From positions 69,157-133,156 of the forward strand of contig WBMV01006629.1 in the NCBI GenBank assembly GCA_013396655.1: a stretch of DNA of 64,000 bases, read 5' to 3'. This stretch comes from Campylorhamphus procurvoides. Lineage: Eukaryota; Chordata; Aves; Passeriformes; Dendrocolaptidae. The stretch's first letter is position 1. The number at the start of each line of letters is the position of its first letter. Position numbers and translations under genes: made by a program. The notes beneath the pieces are model-generated. The model was not told the origin of the DNA. It made no database searches and worked only from the letters and a program-made list of their open reading frames with translations. Positions 23,931 through 36,392 of this stretch are shown here, in pieces.

Positions 23931-26900
23931 CTAGAAAGACAACACAGGAGAAAACAACTCAAAAGGTTAGAAGGAAAAAGTTAATATCTGTTTGATAAAG
24001 TACGAGTGGCAGATAAAGGTTCACTATTGCTGGCTGAAAACATCACAGCTGATAATGACATGCCCTCCCATGTCATTGGGATTGCTCTCAAGTGAAGAGA
24101 TTCTGTGTATGTGCCCATTACATCTTAGAGCTTCATCTCACAAGCACAACTTTCCATAGCTGTGGCAAGTAAGGAGCAAATGCAATTTCATTCTTCAAGG
24201 GCCTCTGCCAGTGCCACATTTCATCAGTTACCAACAGTTTATAAGCAGCAGAGGAGAAGCTGAGGGACTGTCGGTAAGCCTGCAGTGGCTCTGAATAAAT
24301 ATTTTATGGGATTCTTTGAAAATTGCTTTTATGATAGGTACAAGCATGATAGCCATTCTGATCTATCATTGCAATTCTTTCTTGGCTCAAATGCCTAAAC
24401 GGCATTTTCCTGTGCAAAGGTCTGAATTTGATGCAGAAGACAGAGTTTTCTCTCACTGGAGGGTGGGGAGGGTTTCATCAGCCATAGTTTCACAATTCGT
24501 ACCAGATTAGGCACAAATAAGTGTTTCTCATTTTGAAAACATCTGCGTATGTGTAGTATTGCAGCAGTTTCCAGTAGGTTATAATGATGGAATTTATATG
24601 TATGTTACTACCAATACTGTCTGTTACTATCAATACCTCTCAAATATTCTGAAACAGAAATAGTTGAGAACATGCAGAAGTACATCTTAATCCTTTACAG
24701 ATCAGGACAGTGTTCTAATCTTCACCACTTTTAATCAGTTCTAGGCACTCAAGCTATCTCCTAAGGAAATTATAAACCTTTCTCTTTATTGTGTGTTGCT
24801 TAATACTTTAGCCCTACTTAGTCTACACATGTATTCCTCTATATAGCTTGCCAATTATTTCTTTTGATTTTTGGTAACCACAAAGGATTTAGAAGAGGAA
24901 CCTTTTTAGTAATAAATGAGACTTACTACAAAATAAAATATTCTAATATGTCTATCCCCAGTGGGTAAGACTGTATATTGATTTTAAAATTTGAGGTAAT
25001 AACTTAGAGAATATTCTTTGTTGTAGAATATTGCTTGTTTGGTCAAATTAGTTGTTTTCAGTATCATGTCATCCACACAACACAGTCTAAACCCAAATCA
25101 TGCTCCTTAGGAATAATACAAAAAAACATGACAAGTGGGGTTACTACAGTAATTGAACCCTTTTTTTAAATTTTGTTTTGTTTTGTTTTTTGTTTGTTTG
25201 AATATTGCTAATAATCTGTGGCTTTTGATTTATGCAACTTCAGAAACTTCAAGAGTTTCAAAATGCTCAGAACAAATCCTAGAACTCAAAGTGCCACTGA
25301 ACTGAGAAAAGGATGTTTTGTCTTATGACATTCCTTATGTTTTAAGTCTAAACAGCTCTATCCACACAACATTCAGCTGCAGGCATCAGTGAAAAAGAAA
25401 AAAAAAATTAATTTAATCTGGTATACATTCACAAATATTTATGTAAAAAATTCTACTGTTATAGAGTTACAAAATTTAAACATGTATTAGACTTGATATC
25501 AATTGTTAGAAGAAAGGAATCTTTTCCTGATATACAATACAATCTGAAAAGAATTTCCATGGTTCCCCAGTAGCAATGTTACATCCACTAGCTGAAAGCC
25601 AGTTTATGCCAACCACAGATGCTGAGTGTGGTCTGTACTTTTGCTGAGAGGATGAGAAAAGTGGTAAACAAGGCAATTCCTTGATCAAACAAGTTTTACA
25701 AGGCCATGCATGTGAACACAGTTTAAGGTGATCTCCAAGAGAATGCTCTTCATGTTACAACAAAGACTAAATTGTTGTGTTAACTTGCAGATTAATGAGA
25801 ATCAACATTCTAATTAGTGAACTAGTTGAACATGGTTGACTTACTAATACAGGCTTTTATTCTTAGCATTTCTCCAAACTGATAGTGAACAGCCTCTAAC
25901 AAGCACGCACTTAACCCATAACTGATATAATTATGATTCATTAAATTACAAAAAACCCTCCAAACATTCAAACAACAAAAATCTGTAGAATTGCTTCATT
26001 GAGTTTAATTTTTTATCAGATGAGCAGATAAAAAATAGAAAGAGCACATTATAGCAAAAGAATGACAAGGATGAGAGAGAGAACAAAGGTTTTATCTGCA
26101 GAACTAAAAATACCTTGACCTTTATGGGACATGCTACGTTTGCATTAAACATTAGAGACAATTATGTACATTAGAGACATCATGTACTTTATGTCTGCTG
26201 GCACAAAAATTCCTGCTCATAGGCCAGGCTCCCTTTGTGCCTGATAACTACATGAACTCTGAATGCCACCACCTGTTCCTGATCACGTCTCAGATGGCTA
26301 ATAATTACAAGCAGAGATATTTCTGAAAATGAATATAGCTAGAATTACTACTACTTAAAGATTCAAAAAGAAACACAACAATTAGGTAAAAGACTTTAAA
26401 ACACGGGGGTTTGGTCAATTCTATTCTTTACATGCTATGAGCAACAATAACAGTCAAGTACATATCAATGTAAGTGTGGAAAATACTAATGCTCTGCACT
26501 TTCATTCACTTTGACACTTTTCCCCAGATAAAATGACAGACAAGTGCTTGAACAGCTGGATATCAGTTTAGGAGAGAGCTGAGATGATGCTTCTTGCAGC
26601 ACAAAAACTATTGCCCACTGCTCCCACTGCTGTAGCAGCAGCAGTAGCTTACTTTTCTAACACTGTCACAACTCTCTACAACCACTCCCTAACAGCTCAC
26701 CTCTCAGTGGCAAGTGCAGGAGGATGAGTGGGACTGTAGTTCTTGCTAGAGAGAGGGAGAGGGAGGTGACAGCTGTTTGCACAGGATGAAGCTGCTATCG
26801 CAGCTGCTATCGGAGGTGGGATATGACCAACTGCTCAGTACGTGGGGGTAGACTGGTGTTGGTAAGGGGGCAGGCTCTGGATCTGGCTCATGCTGCTGAA

Positions 26901-27473
26901 TTGAAAGCCTCTTTTTTTGAAGAATAATTTGAGCTACTTGAACATGGTCCCCCCTGGAGTCACTTTCTGTCTTCAAGGGATGCTCTTCTATACCTAAAAA
27001 AATGGCCTTTGCAAAAGTAAAAAATACCATTATAGCTCTAAGCTCTGTGCCTTTGCTCTAACCTCTGTTCCTTTCTACCTCTTTGCTCTGCTTATGTCCT
27101 GTTTATTAAGGCAGACCTGAATCTTACCAAGGTGTAATCTTGAACAAGAAATGTAATCAAAGTTTACCAGAAGGCGGAAACAGAGGTTGTATTGTATCTC
27201 TGTAGATTTTAGAAGCTCTTGACAAGAGACATGCTAAACATGATAAACAAGGTAAAGTGTTAGTGAATAATGAAAAAAAAATCAATGGCTTGCTCTGGTT
27301 CTGTTGAGAATATCTTACTATTTGCATGATATACCATACAATATTGTATCATGTTAGCTAATAGATGCCTAAAATGACACCATTGTCTCACAAATCAAGT
27401 GACAGTCCAAGAGAAAACAGCACAAAAAAACACATGAGTCTTTAGTACTATTTTTAATTTATAAAAGCTGAGG

Positions 27474-27790
27474 TGATTCGGGTTGACACCAGCCCGCAGC
27501 CAGGAAGCCATGTAGCTTTTTGCTCACTCCCTATGCTCAACAAGGTGATGGGGGGAGAACAGCAGAAGGAAAAGTGAGGAAATTTGTGGGTCAAAATAAG
27601 AACAGCTTAATAAGTTAAGGAACAAGGGGGAAAAAAGTGACACAGAAACAATCACTCCCTACGTCCCACGTGCAGGTCAATGCACAATGAATGCTCAAGT
27701 AATGGCTGCTCTGGAAGCTACTGCCTACATTCTTCCTCTATTCCTTTTTTTACTGCTAATACCTGTGTTGCACACACCAATTTGTGTCTA
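27474..27790. mobile_element. Decayed LTR fragment of a bird endogenous retrovirus
   Basis: Begins TGATTCGGGTTGACACCAGCC and continues with CTTTTTGCTCACTCCC, GTGGGTCAAAATAAGAACAG, CTTAATAAG and CAATGCACAATGAATGCTCA. This is the same block order as the LTR at 8577-9152 but more diverged. The right end is uncertain; it fades after about 27790. Non-coding. Confidence 0.6.
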
Positions 27791-28266
27791 AATGCCCTGA
27801 GTGCCTATTAAAAATCTCGACCACACATGGCTCCATGGAATAAAACAAATCCTCCTGCAAAACACAGCCAGTCTATGCTACTGTTGCTGGGCTTTACCTG
27901 ACTTTACCTGAGCTGTCTTTCCAAGTCATCAGCTTTTGTGAAGGCTGAGATTTTTATTCCAGCTTCAAGGGCTGTTGTGCATTTTGGTATTTAGTTATAA
28001 CATGTTCAAGTATAAGCAAAGGTCAAGAGAAACTGTGATTATTTCTACCTTTACTACCACAGGCTCAAATAATATAAAATACATGCCTTAAAAAGAGAGA
28101 AAACATGAACCATTCAACTTCTGTACTGATGTTCTCCTTTAAATTACAGCAGGTCTTTCTGCAGAGTTGCTTTAAATTTATTCTTTTAAGATTCACTTCA
28201 GATTCTGACCACATTAAAATTTTCATCCAATAATTAATTAAAATTATAAGTGTTTAACAAACAGAT

Positions 28267-28324
28267 GACTAAACATAAATAATCCTCATTAAGTCGACTA
28301 AACATAAATAATCCTCATTAAGTC
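28267..28324. repeat. Perfect 29-base tandem duplication (two copies)
   Basis: A 29-base unit (28267-28295) starting GACTAAACATAAATAATCC is repeated without change at 28296-28324. Perfect identity suggests a recent duplication or an assembly artefact. Confidence 0.85.
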
Positions 28325-29774
28325 CATATGTGTGCACTAGCATCACACTTGATCTTCTTATGCCTGCTGCAGAAAACAAAACCTAAGATAAATGTTTCAA
28401 CAGCCAAAGGATTCTGTTTTTATAGTAGCATCCTGAGGTTTGCAACTTGCTGTTTTATAGCTAAGCAAAACCTACTGATTACTTTAAAGAAAACAACACC
28501 TTCAAGATCTAGCAGTTAACTAGTCTTGAAGCACAGTGTCATGCTCCATAGGATGCTTTATGATCCATATTATTTTCTTGGAACTGTAATTTTACTAGAA
28601 AGCATAATATTGTGCTGAGGATGGTCACATTCAGGACAAATGTAGAAAACAACCAGATTCATTCACACAGAAAGAAATTACAGGAAAACAGATGTATGAG
28701 CTGATGAGCAAATATACAGAATGGGAATCCAGAGCACTGTTTTGGAGGGTCTATATCTAACAGAGTGGCACAGGAGCAGCAAAGAGTAGACAGAAAAGCA
28801 CCAGCGTAGCACCAGAGAAAGTGATATTTTGAGATTTGTAGTAAAAGGGAAAATACGACTTGCATAGAGTTGGGTTTAGAATAGTAGTTTTGGAATGGGA
28901 TCCAAGGAAAATAATTCCTTAATTCCCCATGGTGTTTAGGAAAATCCATGTCCCTTTGGTGATTTACAGTATTGAAACCAAGACATGCTTGAGACCATCA
29001 CTAGGGACAAGTCTCAAGGATCCTATACACAGCTAGCTATAAGAGTCAAAAAAGTAGAAATCTTATTTGTAAACTATGTTCTTTCACAAAGCTCTAGATG
29101 CCTGAAGGATAGGAGAGATGTTAAATAACAATGCATGTCTCGTTTTTTGCCACCTGCCATGGTCTCTGATGACTGCAAGTGTCTCTATTCACTCTGAATA
29201 CAACTTGAAACACATCACTGGCTGTCCTCAACACAAGTTCTTCTGGGGGTTCTTTTACCTAATGTAGAATGTTCTTCTGTCTCAGTTTAAATAATGGTAT
29301 TTATTCATTCGAGCTTATCATCTTAGTGCCATGTGCTTCTTTGGCTCTTTTACCAAATGATTGTTCAAGCTTTTGTTGTCTCCCTCATTATTACTTTATT
29401 TTGCTCTCTCTGGTTTCTTTGGATTTCAATCTCCCTTATTCAAAAGGTGAAAAGCGTTTTAGCTAGTAATAGTCATGTGTCCTGCTGCCCATGCAAACAT
29501 CCAGTTCATAATCTAAAATACAGAAATTAAATTCAGTGCAAATTCCCTGGCCCAAATCCTTTCCAAATAACTTTAAGCAACTAACTGAGATACCAAAATG
29601 AAAAATGCAGGCCACATTATCTTTGCCAGAGCTTGAGAAAATAATTTTAACTGCTGTTCCAGCTGCTAAGTAAGAATTGACATTTCTTGACCAGCAGCTG
29701 TATGACTGCATTCAAACACTAGCAGATGCTTTCCCCATCCATAGAATCCACTAGTGAGAACAGCATCTGCAAAT

Positions 29775-30802
29775 TCTCAGAGTGGCGGTGAATGAAGTTA
29801 AATCCAGGTAGTGGACAGTCATGAGTGGGGTCCCCCTGGGCTTAGTGTTGGGGCAAGTTCTGCTTAATATTCTTATCAGTTGTTTGGACAAGGGGAGTGA
29901 GGGCATACTCAGTAAGTTTGCAGACGACACCAGTTGGGTGGGAGTGTTGATCTGCTGGAGGGTAGGAGGCCTCTGCAGAGGCATCTGGACAGGCTGGACC
30001 CATGGGACAAGGCCAGTTGTATGACGTTCAGTAAGGCCAATTGCCATATCCAGGACTTGGGTTATAAAAACCACATGCAAAGCTACAGGCTTCAGGAAAA
30101 GTGGCTGGAAAGCAGCCCAATGGAAAAGGACCTGGGTGTGCTGGTCGACAGTTGGCTGAACATGAGTCAGCATGTGCCCAGGTGGCCAAGAAGGCCTGTG
30201 GCATTCTGCCTTGGATCAGAAATAGTGTGGCCAGCAGGACCAGGGCAGCGACTGTCCCCCTGTACTCAGCACCGGTGAGTTCACATCTCAAAGCCACTGT
30301 TCATTTCTGGGCACCTCACTGCAAGATGGACATTGAGCTTCTGGAGAGTGTCCAGAGAAGGGCAACAAAGCTGGTGAAGGGTCTGGAGTGACTTAGGGAG
30401 CTGGGGGTATTCAGCCTGGAGAAAAGGAGGTTGAGGGGAAACCCTATTGCTCTCTACAAGTACCTGAAAGGAGGCTGTAGTGAGGTGGGAATCAGTTTCT
30501 TCTCCCAGGTAAGCCATAGAACAAGAAGAAATGGCCTCAAATTGCATCAGGGAGGTTTAGGTTGGATATTAGTAAAATTTTCCTCAGCAAAAGGCTTGTC
30601 AAACCTTGGAACAGGTTGCCCAACCTTGGAACAGGTTGCCCAGGGTGGCTGAATCAGCATCCCTGGAGGAATTTAAAAGCTGTGTAGATGTGGCACTTAG
30701 GGACATGGTTTAATGGTGGAGCTGGAAGCACTGGGTTAAAGGTTGAACTCAATGATCCAGAGGTATTTTTCAACTTAAATGATTCTATGATTCTGTGATT
30801 CT
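29775..30802 (+). mobile_element. CR1 LINE, 5'-truncated 3' end
   Basis: About 1 kb of CR1 on the plus strand, antisense to ATP6AP1L. It retains the end of the reverse-transcriptase gene: the PLGLVLGQVL block replaces the usual PQGSVLGPVL, and KFADDTSW keeps the FADD catalytic core. Frameshifts follow. It then shows GTGTCCAGAGAAGGGCAACAAAG and the tail TGATTCTATGATTCTGTGATTCT. A 20-base internal duplication lies at 30602-30641. Not functional. Confidence 0.93.
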
Positions 30803-31315
30803 CGCTTTGATTTTTCTTCACAAGTCTTCACATTCCCTAGCTTTTCTTCCCCCTTCTCATGGTAGGAGAAACATTGTTTTGCTTCTGGAGCAGAAGAATT
30901 AGGTTTTTTGCACCCTTCATTAACCACAAGCTAGAACTAATAGAGTGCACTGACAATCCACTTTAGGACTAAATAGAGCCCTGGACATGCCAGCAGACTT
31001 CAGACCCCAGTATTTTTTACAAATCACAGATTCACCTGAGATAGGATTGTCAACTGATTCTATTAGTAAAATAGGATGCTGCATATACCAGTAACTTACG
31101 GTATGGATTTTTGCCTACATTTTTTCAGAACTTTACCTGAGCATATTAATGTATTCTCTATATAAAGACTGTATTGTTCTCCTGCATAGTAACTCCTCAG
31201 AAGAGAAAGCAAATCATAAATTCAAAAATATTTTCACTTAACTTTTCCTTTTTTTTTGCTCCTAATTTATAAACAGGTGTTGTAAAGATCTATTTAAGAA
31301 TAAATCATAAGTTAC

Positions 31316-31369
31316 CTTATCTCTAGGCTGCTGATTCCATTCACTGGCTTTGTGTATCTTAATGACAGT
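31316..31369 (-). CDS. ATP6AP1L: ATP6AP1L short exon (54 bases)
   Basis: This exon is too small to show as a long open frame; I found it by splice phase. It lies between an ATTCTTAG acceptor and a GTAACT donor. One leading base completes a Thr codon from the previous exon, followed by LSLRYTKPVNGISSLEI and two bases of an Arg codon. In Ac45 the matching place reads LSLTYERLFGTTVTFKF immediately before the FLANRLYPVSARHW-type block, so position and the L-S-L-x-Y pattern agree. It joins the 31961 and 23693 exons exactly in frame. Confidence 0.88.
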
Positions 31370-31960
31370 CTAAGAATAAGAAACAGATTTTTAATGTTAG
31401 AGTAGTCAGCTTTAATTAGATCATTGTGACATTTCAATCAGAGGGAATATTCTAAATCAGTAGGCAATTACAAAAGTCATATAGCAAAGGTTCAGTACAC
31501 AGAAAAATATGACTAAATATTTCTAGGGTTTTATTTACCTAGGAGCAGGTGTTTCAAAGTAAAGGAAAACAGAGATTATGTTTCATTAATGCACTTCCAG
31601 CTGAATTACTACCTAGTAACTGGCAATACTTCCCTTCAAGGGAGTGAAATTATTATTTCATTAATGCCAATAGAGATTTCTGTGATTGTGAGAGCAGTCA
31701 TGGGGAAATCTATTTGGATCAAATATAAACAAACAAGGAAGTAAGGAAAAAAAACGTGAAAATAAAGGCTGCATCTGAGCAATTTTTGTGGCCTTGACTT
31801 AATTTTTTTCTTTTAAGAATAACCAATTTTTATTTTTTTCTTTTTAATTTTGGATGCTTTAGAAGAAGAAAATAAATTAGCACTAACTTGACATTGCACT
31901 ATTTATGATTAGTTTTCAGACTCACATGTATTATGATATGAAATTTCTTGTGCTACTCAC
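31370..31960 (-). other. ATP6AP1L: ATP6AP1L short intron (591 bases)
   Basis: T-rich on the plus strand near 31795-31860; no repeat or gene recognised. Confidence 0.85.
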
Positions 31961-32202
31961 GTTGTATTGCTGTCTGAGCACTCAGAGGCAGAACTATCCA
32001 CATTCCGTGTTACAAACGTTGCATTTGTCAAATCTATAAAAACTGAACTGTTGGCTCTGAGGCTGAAATTACCAGCATGAAAAAGGATGCATGTATAATT
32101 TCCAGTGGTCACATTCAGAGGAGGATATGATAAACTGTCCTCTTCCTCAGTGGCCATTAATTGACGTCGTAATTCTGTCATCACATCAGTTCTTCTAGAA
32201 AT
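31961..32202 (-). CDS. ATP6AP1L: ATP6AP1L exon: glycosylated luminal segment
   Basis: The 242-base exon has acceptor TTTTTCCAG and donor GTGAGT, starts in phase 0 and leaves two bases. It begins ISRRTDVMTELRRQL, aligning with the Ac45 region after TAVRPSR. It continues through YTCILFHAGNFSL, the counterpart of Ac45 RILFWAQNFSV, and then FIDLTNATF, the counterpart of the DLTPLTF block. It is dense in N-glycosylation sequons (NVT, NYT, NFS, NSS, NAT, NTT), fitting a lumen-facing chain. Two cysteines (YTC, SEC) may pair. The next intron is only 591 bases, while the one before it in the transcript is 20.5 kb. Confidence 0.92.
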
Positions 32203-35200
32203 CTGGAAAAAGAGCACATTAACAATTCATGTCCTTTGTAAGAGTTAATATCAACTGAACACAGGTCTTCACCATTTTGTACCATGAGCATCTATTCTTC
32301 TTAAATTTTTAATCAACCTCAATATTTATTATTATCTGTCTATTTAACAGGCAGCGTGGAGACAAATGAGGGAGTATTATCCTAGGTTCCCATGTCCAGG
32401 TGTGCACATGTGAAAACAAACCCCACTGATACTAGCAAATGAATGTAAAACCATGTTGGTAGTGTTGCCTTAAGATACTAGTATCCATTAGTGCTAACCG
32501 GTCAAAGAATTATTTTTTTTGGCCAGAAGAATATACTAAAAGAAATGAACCTTTTTTTGTGCACTAAAATCACAAGAAAATTTCAGCTTGCCAGTTCAGT
32601 GACGATCATCCCTTAGTAAAGTAATAGTTTTTGCACTCCTCATTTTAACAGGCATGAAAGCAAGCTACTTAACTGTAGCAGGGTTCTTTTTGTACTTCTG
32701 ATGGTTTCTGGAAAAAGAAGACCTATGCTCATTTGGCTGATATGGTGAACTCCTACAAGAGACATTTGCTTTTAGGAGGTTTCTAGCAATTCCTTTTTGT
32801 AGGTAATGCTTTTAAAAAATGTGCCCAGGGCATCCTTGGTAAAACAGCCCCACTGATATCAACAGTTAAAATTAGCTGACCTTATTACACAGTAACTTTA
32901 TCCTGATGTTCATATCTTACTCCTCACTTCTTACTCTGTTCATATCTGGGATAGTCCAGATATTTTTAAGTCCCATGTCAGCTCACAACTTTGTATGCTA
33001 CAAGCGGTCTCTACCCTTGTATAACTTTGGGGTACAAGAAATGAAAGGCATCCCAGGGGTTACCAGAACTATAATTACGTAGAGCTATTACCTGGAACTA
33101 CTTTTAACGAGTTTAAAAACAGTCAAGGACCCTTTTCCAAGTCTGGAATAGAGGCTATAATGTCACTTTATAACCTGCCTATGGAGAACAGCCCCAGAAG
33201 ATTTTGTCACCTTAACTGCTGCTCAGTAAATGCTATTGGCCATGTGTTATTTATAACACGCCTTTGCAGATACCTCATTCTATGAATAAAGCAGAATGGG
33301 TTACATTAAAACCCTTTGACTAAATGCTCCAGTGAAGATTACAATCTTCCTCTCCCTTACATGCATACTTTATGAATTTCTTTTTAATACAGACTAGTGC
33401 CTTTTCAAATACATCAGAATATGCATTATTTTAAATGAATACCATTTTCTTTAAAAGAAGAGGGTACAACAAAAGAAAATATTCAACTTCTGATATAAAA
33501 CTTTTAATCTTTCCTTAGGCTTCCCTTAAATGTAATAATTTTATTTCAAACTGAGGGGGAAAGCTGAAGGTTAAATTATATCCTGCCTAGCTATTGACTT
33601 CACTATGTGGGCCCCATGTATGGCCTAAAAAGGGCTTAAAAAACCACCTGCTAGTAGCTGAAAACAATGCTACATTGGATACTGTCATTGGAAGAACTTG
33701 GGGGATTAGGTTTAAGTACCTTAAAATAAAAAGAAAGCTATTAAAATACAATCATAAAACTATAGTTTTATTTCTGTTGCTCTCTTGCCAGTACCTTGTC
33801 ATGAGGTTCTCACATATAGATTCCCTTCCATTTGTGAAAAAGCATATGAATCAAAAGTGTTTGCCCGCGAAGAGGGGGTTTCAAGAACAAAGAAATCCAC
33901 TAGTTTTCCATGACTAAACCTGTTTCAGCAAATTTACCCATGCTGAAGAAGGGAGGCAACACAGCTTCCCAAAAACACTCCTAAAAGGGCTTTTGTTTCC
34001 TTCATAATTGTGAATGAAAATATAGGCATCCATGGACTGTGCACCCCAGAGAGTCTCTATGTGCGCAGCTATAGGCAGGCAGGACCACTACACTGAACAG
34101 GAGCCTGAAAGCATCAGCTCGCTGAAGAAATTTCCCCCAAACGCTCACCAGCATGTATACTCATCCCTTTAGCCCAGAGATGCATTTCTCTATGTTACTT
34201 GTGGGTGAGGTAATTCAGCACACTTGAAATCAGAAGGCGATTCAAGATAATTTAGTCTGGAGGCTAGAAGAAGGATCTCTGAAATGGCCCAGCCTGGGAC
34301 CCACTGGATACCTGAAGACAGCAGGCACTCCTTCCAGCTGACCTGCAGTGGGAAGCTGAGAGCTCCCCCACCACGTCCCTGCTTCTCCGCTTCAGGCATG
34401 TTTTCTTATTCTTTTGTTGCTGCACAAACATAAGCTTACTGAAATAAAATCTTTCTCCCCCTGTCATATATTTCATGCTAAACTATAAATTACAAGACAC
34501 TTCTTTGAGAAATGGATTAAATGTGCACTGAATTATTGTAAACTAAACGAGATTATTTAAGCACAATCCATAGTGGAAGTGTAGCCAATCATTAAATCAT
34601 ACTTAATTCTGTTCACTGTGCCCTTCACCTTCACCTAACCTGAACCATGGGATGTGCAAGTCACTGTCTTGTTCTTTGGATTTACCAATGGCATTTTTTA
34701 TCTCACATGTGCAGTGAACCACAAGAACTGATTAAATAAAATATGGAAAAGAAAGCGTGTCATTTACATTTTTCTAGACCAGAAATGAATGCTGTAATTA
34801 CTAGCTGAACCTGCAATATAGGTAGCCTGAACAAAATTCTTGCCTTTGATGTTTTTCTAATTCATAATCATCTCTCTTGAAAAGGAGAAAGGAAGCTGAT
34901 CTGGCAACATTTTGATACACCAACACACTAATCTTTTTCAAACCCCACAGACCTTACATCAAAAATTATTCATTTGTTTTGTTGTTGTTAACACAGCTTT
35001 GTTGGCTGTTCCAACATAGAATGGCTGGAGAGAAGAAAAAATATTTGGGGCCATTTTATATATTTGAAATTACAACTGAAAACAAATATAAATCAAATGG
35101 TTGTGTATACATATATATATATATGTGAAAAATACAAAATGCTGTGAAAATGAAACTTTCATTCACTGAAATGATGACTAGTAATGAACAACAGAAACAG

Positions 35201-36260
35201 ACTACATTTCACACTAATTTCAACATGGAATTAAGTGCAGTATAAGACCAAAATATTGCTTAATAGTGTTAATTTTCACAAATGAAGAAAGGAACCTGGA
35301 AATACTTAGGGAATGCATGTATAGGCCAAAGTCAAAATACATTGTGAAAGAGGAGGCCAAAGTATCCTTTTGGATCACTTGTGATGGCCTGAATCATGAG
35401 GTGTGAGGTCCAAGAAGGGAGGGCAGGCACTGTGACTGCTACCACAGCACCTCAAATACCTGTCAGCTGAACGGGATTTTGGGCTTAGTAGCTGGAGCTG
35501 CATCTACATGTCAGGTACCAACTGCAATTCTTTTGACAGGACACCAAATTGACTGTATGCCTGCACTTTCTTAATTTGCTTTAACAGGGACCATTAAAAT
35601 CCTCTTTTGCAAGGTGTCCTTTAAAAAATGACAGCAGGAAGCCGCTGTGTGCTCAGTGCAGGGGTACAGCAGAATGGCAGATCATGCTGCGTGCTGGGGT
35701 TTGGCTGTGCCACATCAGAAGCCACTCAACATTCATGTCCCAGCCAAGTATCAGCACATTAAATATGCTTTTTCTAAAACTGCCATTTCAGTTCCTTTCC
35801 ACACAAACCAGACAGTTTTCCTCCATGTTTTCTAACTGATCATGGCATCATAGCCTCCCTACGGATCGCATCACCACCACCCCTATTAATACATCCATTT
35901 TTCTGAAGGGTAGTGTACCACAAATCTGTGATGCAGGCAATGGTTGGTTGTATCTCACTGCTAAACATCAACAATTTGAAAGTCAAGCATTAGAATTTGG
36001 TATAACCATAAAAATGTCTTTGCAGTGTCAAGTTTATAAAATCACACTCACAGGACGCAGAAAGAATGCATTTGATTGTATTTCCTTGATTCCTGCAAGA
36101 CTGTAGCATAACAGTGCTTTAAGCTGTCAAAATCTAGAACATTAAGCAAAGAGCTACCAATTATCTATATTTTTGAAAGTTTAAACTGTTTACCTTTTTA
36201 TGATTTCTCATGTTTTGGGGTTTTTTCATTTCTAATTCCCCTCTAGACTGACTTGTAGCT

Positions 36261-36392
36261 GCCGCATCCTTGGAAATGGCCAAGGCCAGATTGGACAGGG
36301 CTTAGAGCAACCTGATCTAGTGAAAGGTGACCCTACTAATGGCATGGTGGTTGGACCTGGATGATCTTTAGAGTCCCTTCCAGCCCTATTTC
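36261..36392 (+). mobile_element. CR1 LINE 3' fragment
   Basis: Carries GGCCAGATTGGACAGGGCTT, AGCAACCTGATCTAGTG and TGGATGATCTTTAGAGTCCC, the standard CR1 3' untranslated order. The terminal ATTCT repeat is lost. Confidence 0.88.

Larger units (their letters stand above)
23931..31315 (-). other. ATP6AP1L: ATP6AP1L intron (7.4 kb)
   Basis: The intron contains an LTR fragment (27474-27790), a perfect 29-base tandem duplication (28267-28324) and a CR1 LINE 3' copy on the plus strand (29775-30802). A T-rich run near 25165-25200 is simple sequence. No exon was found in the remainder. Confidence 0.8.
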
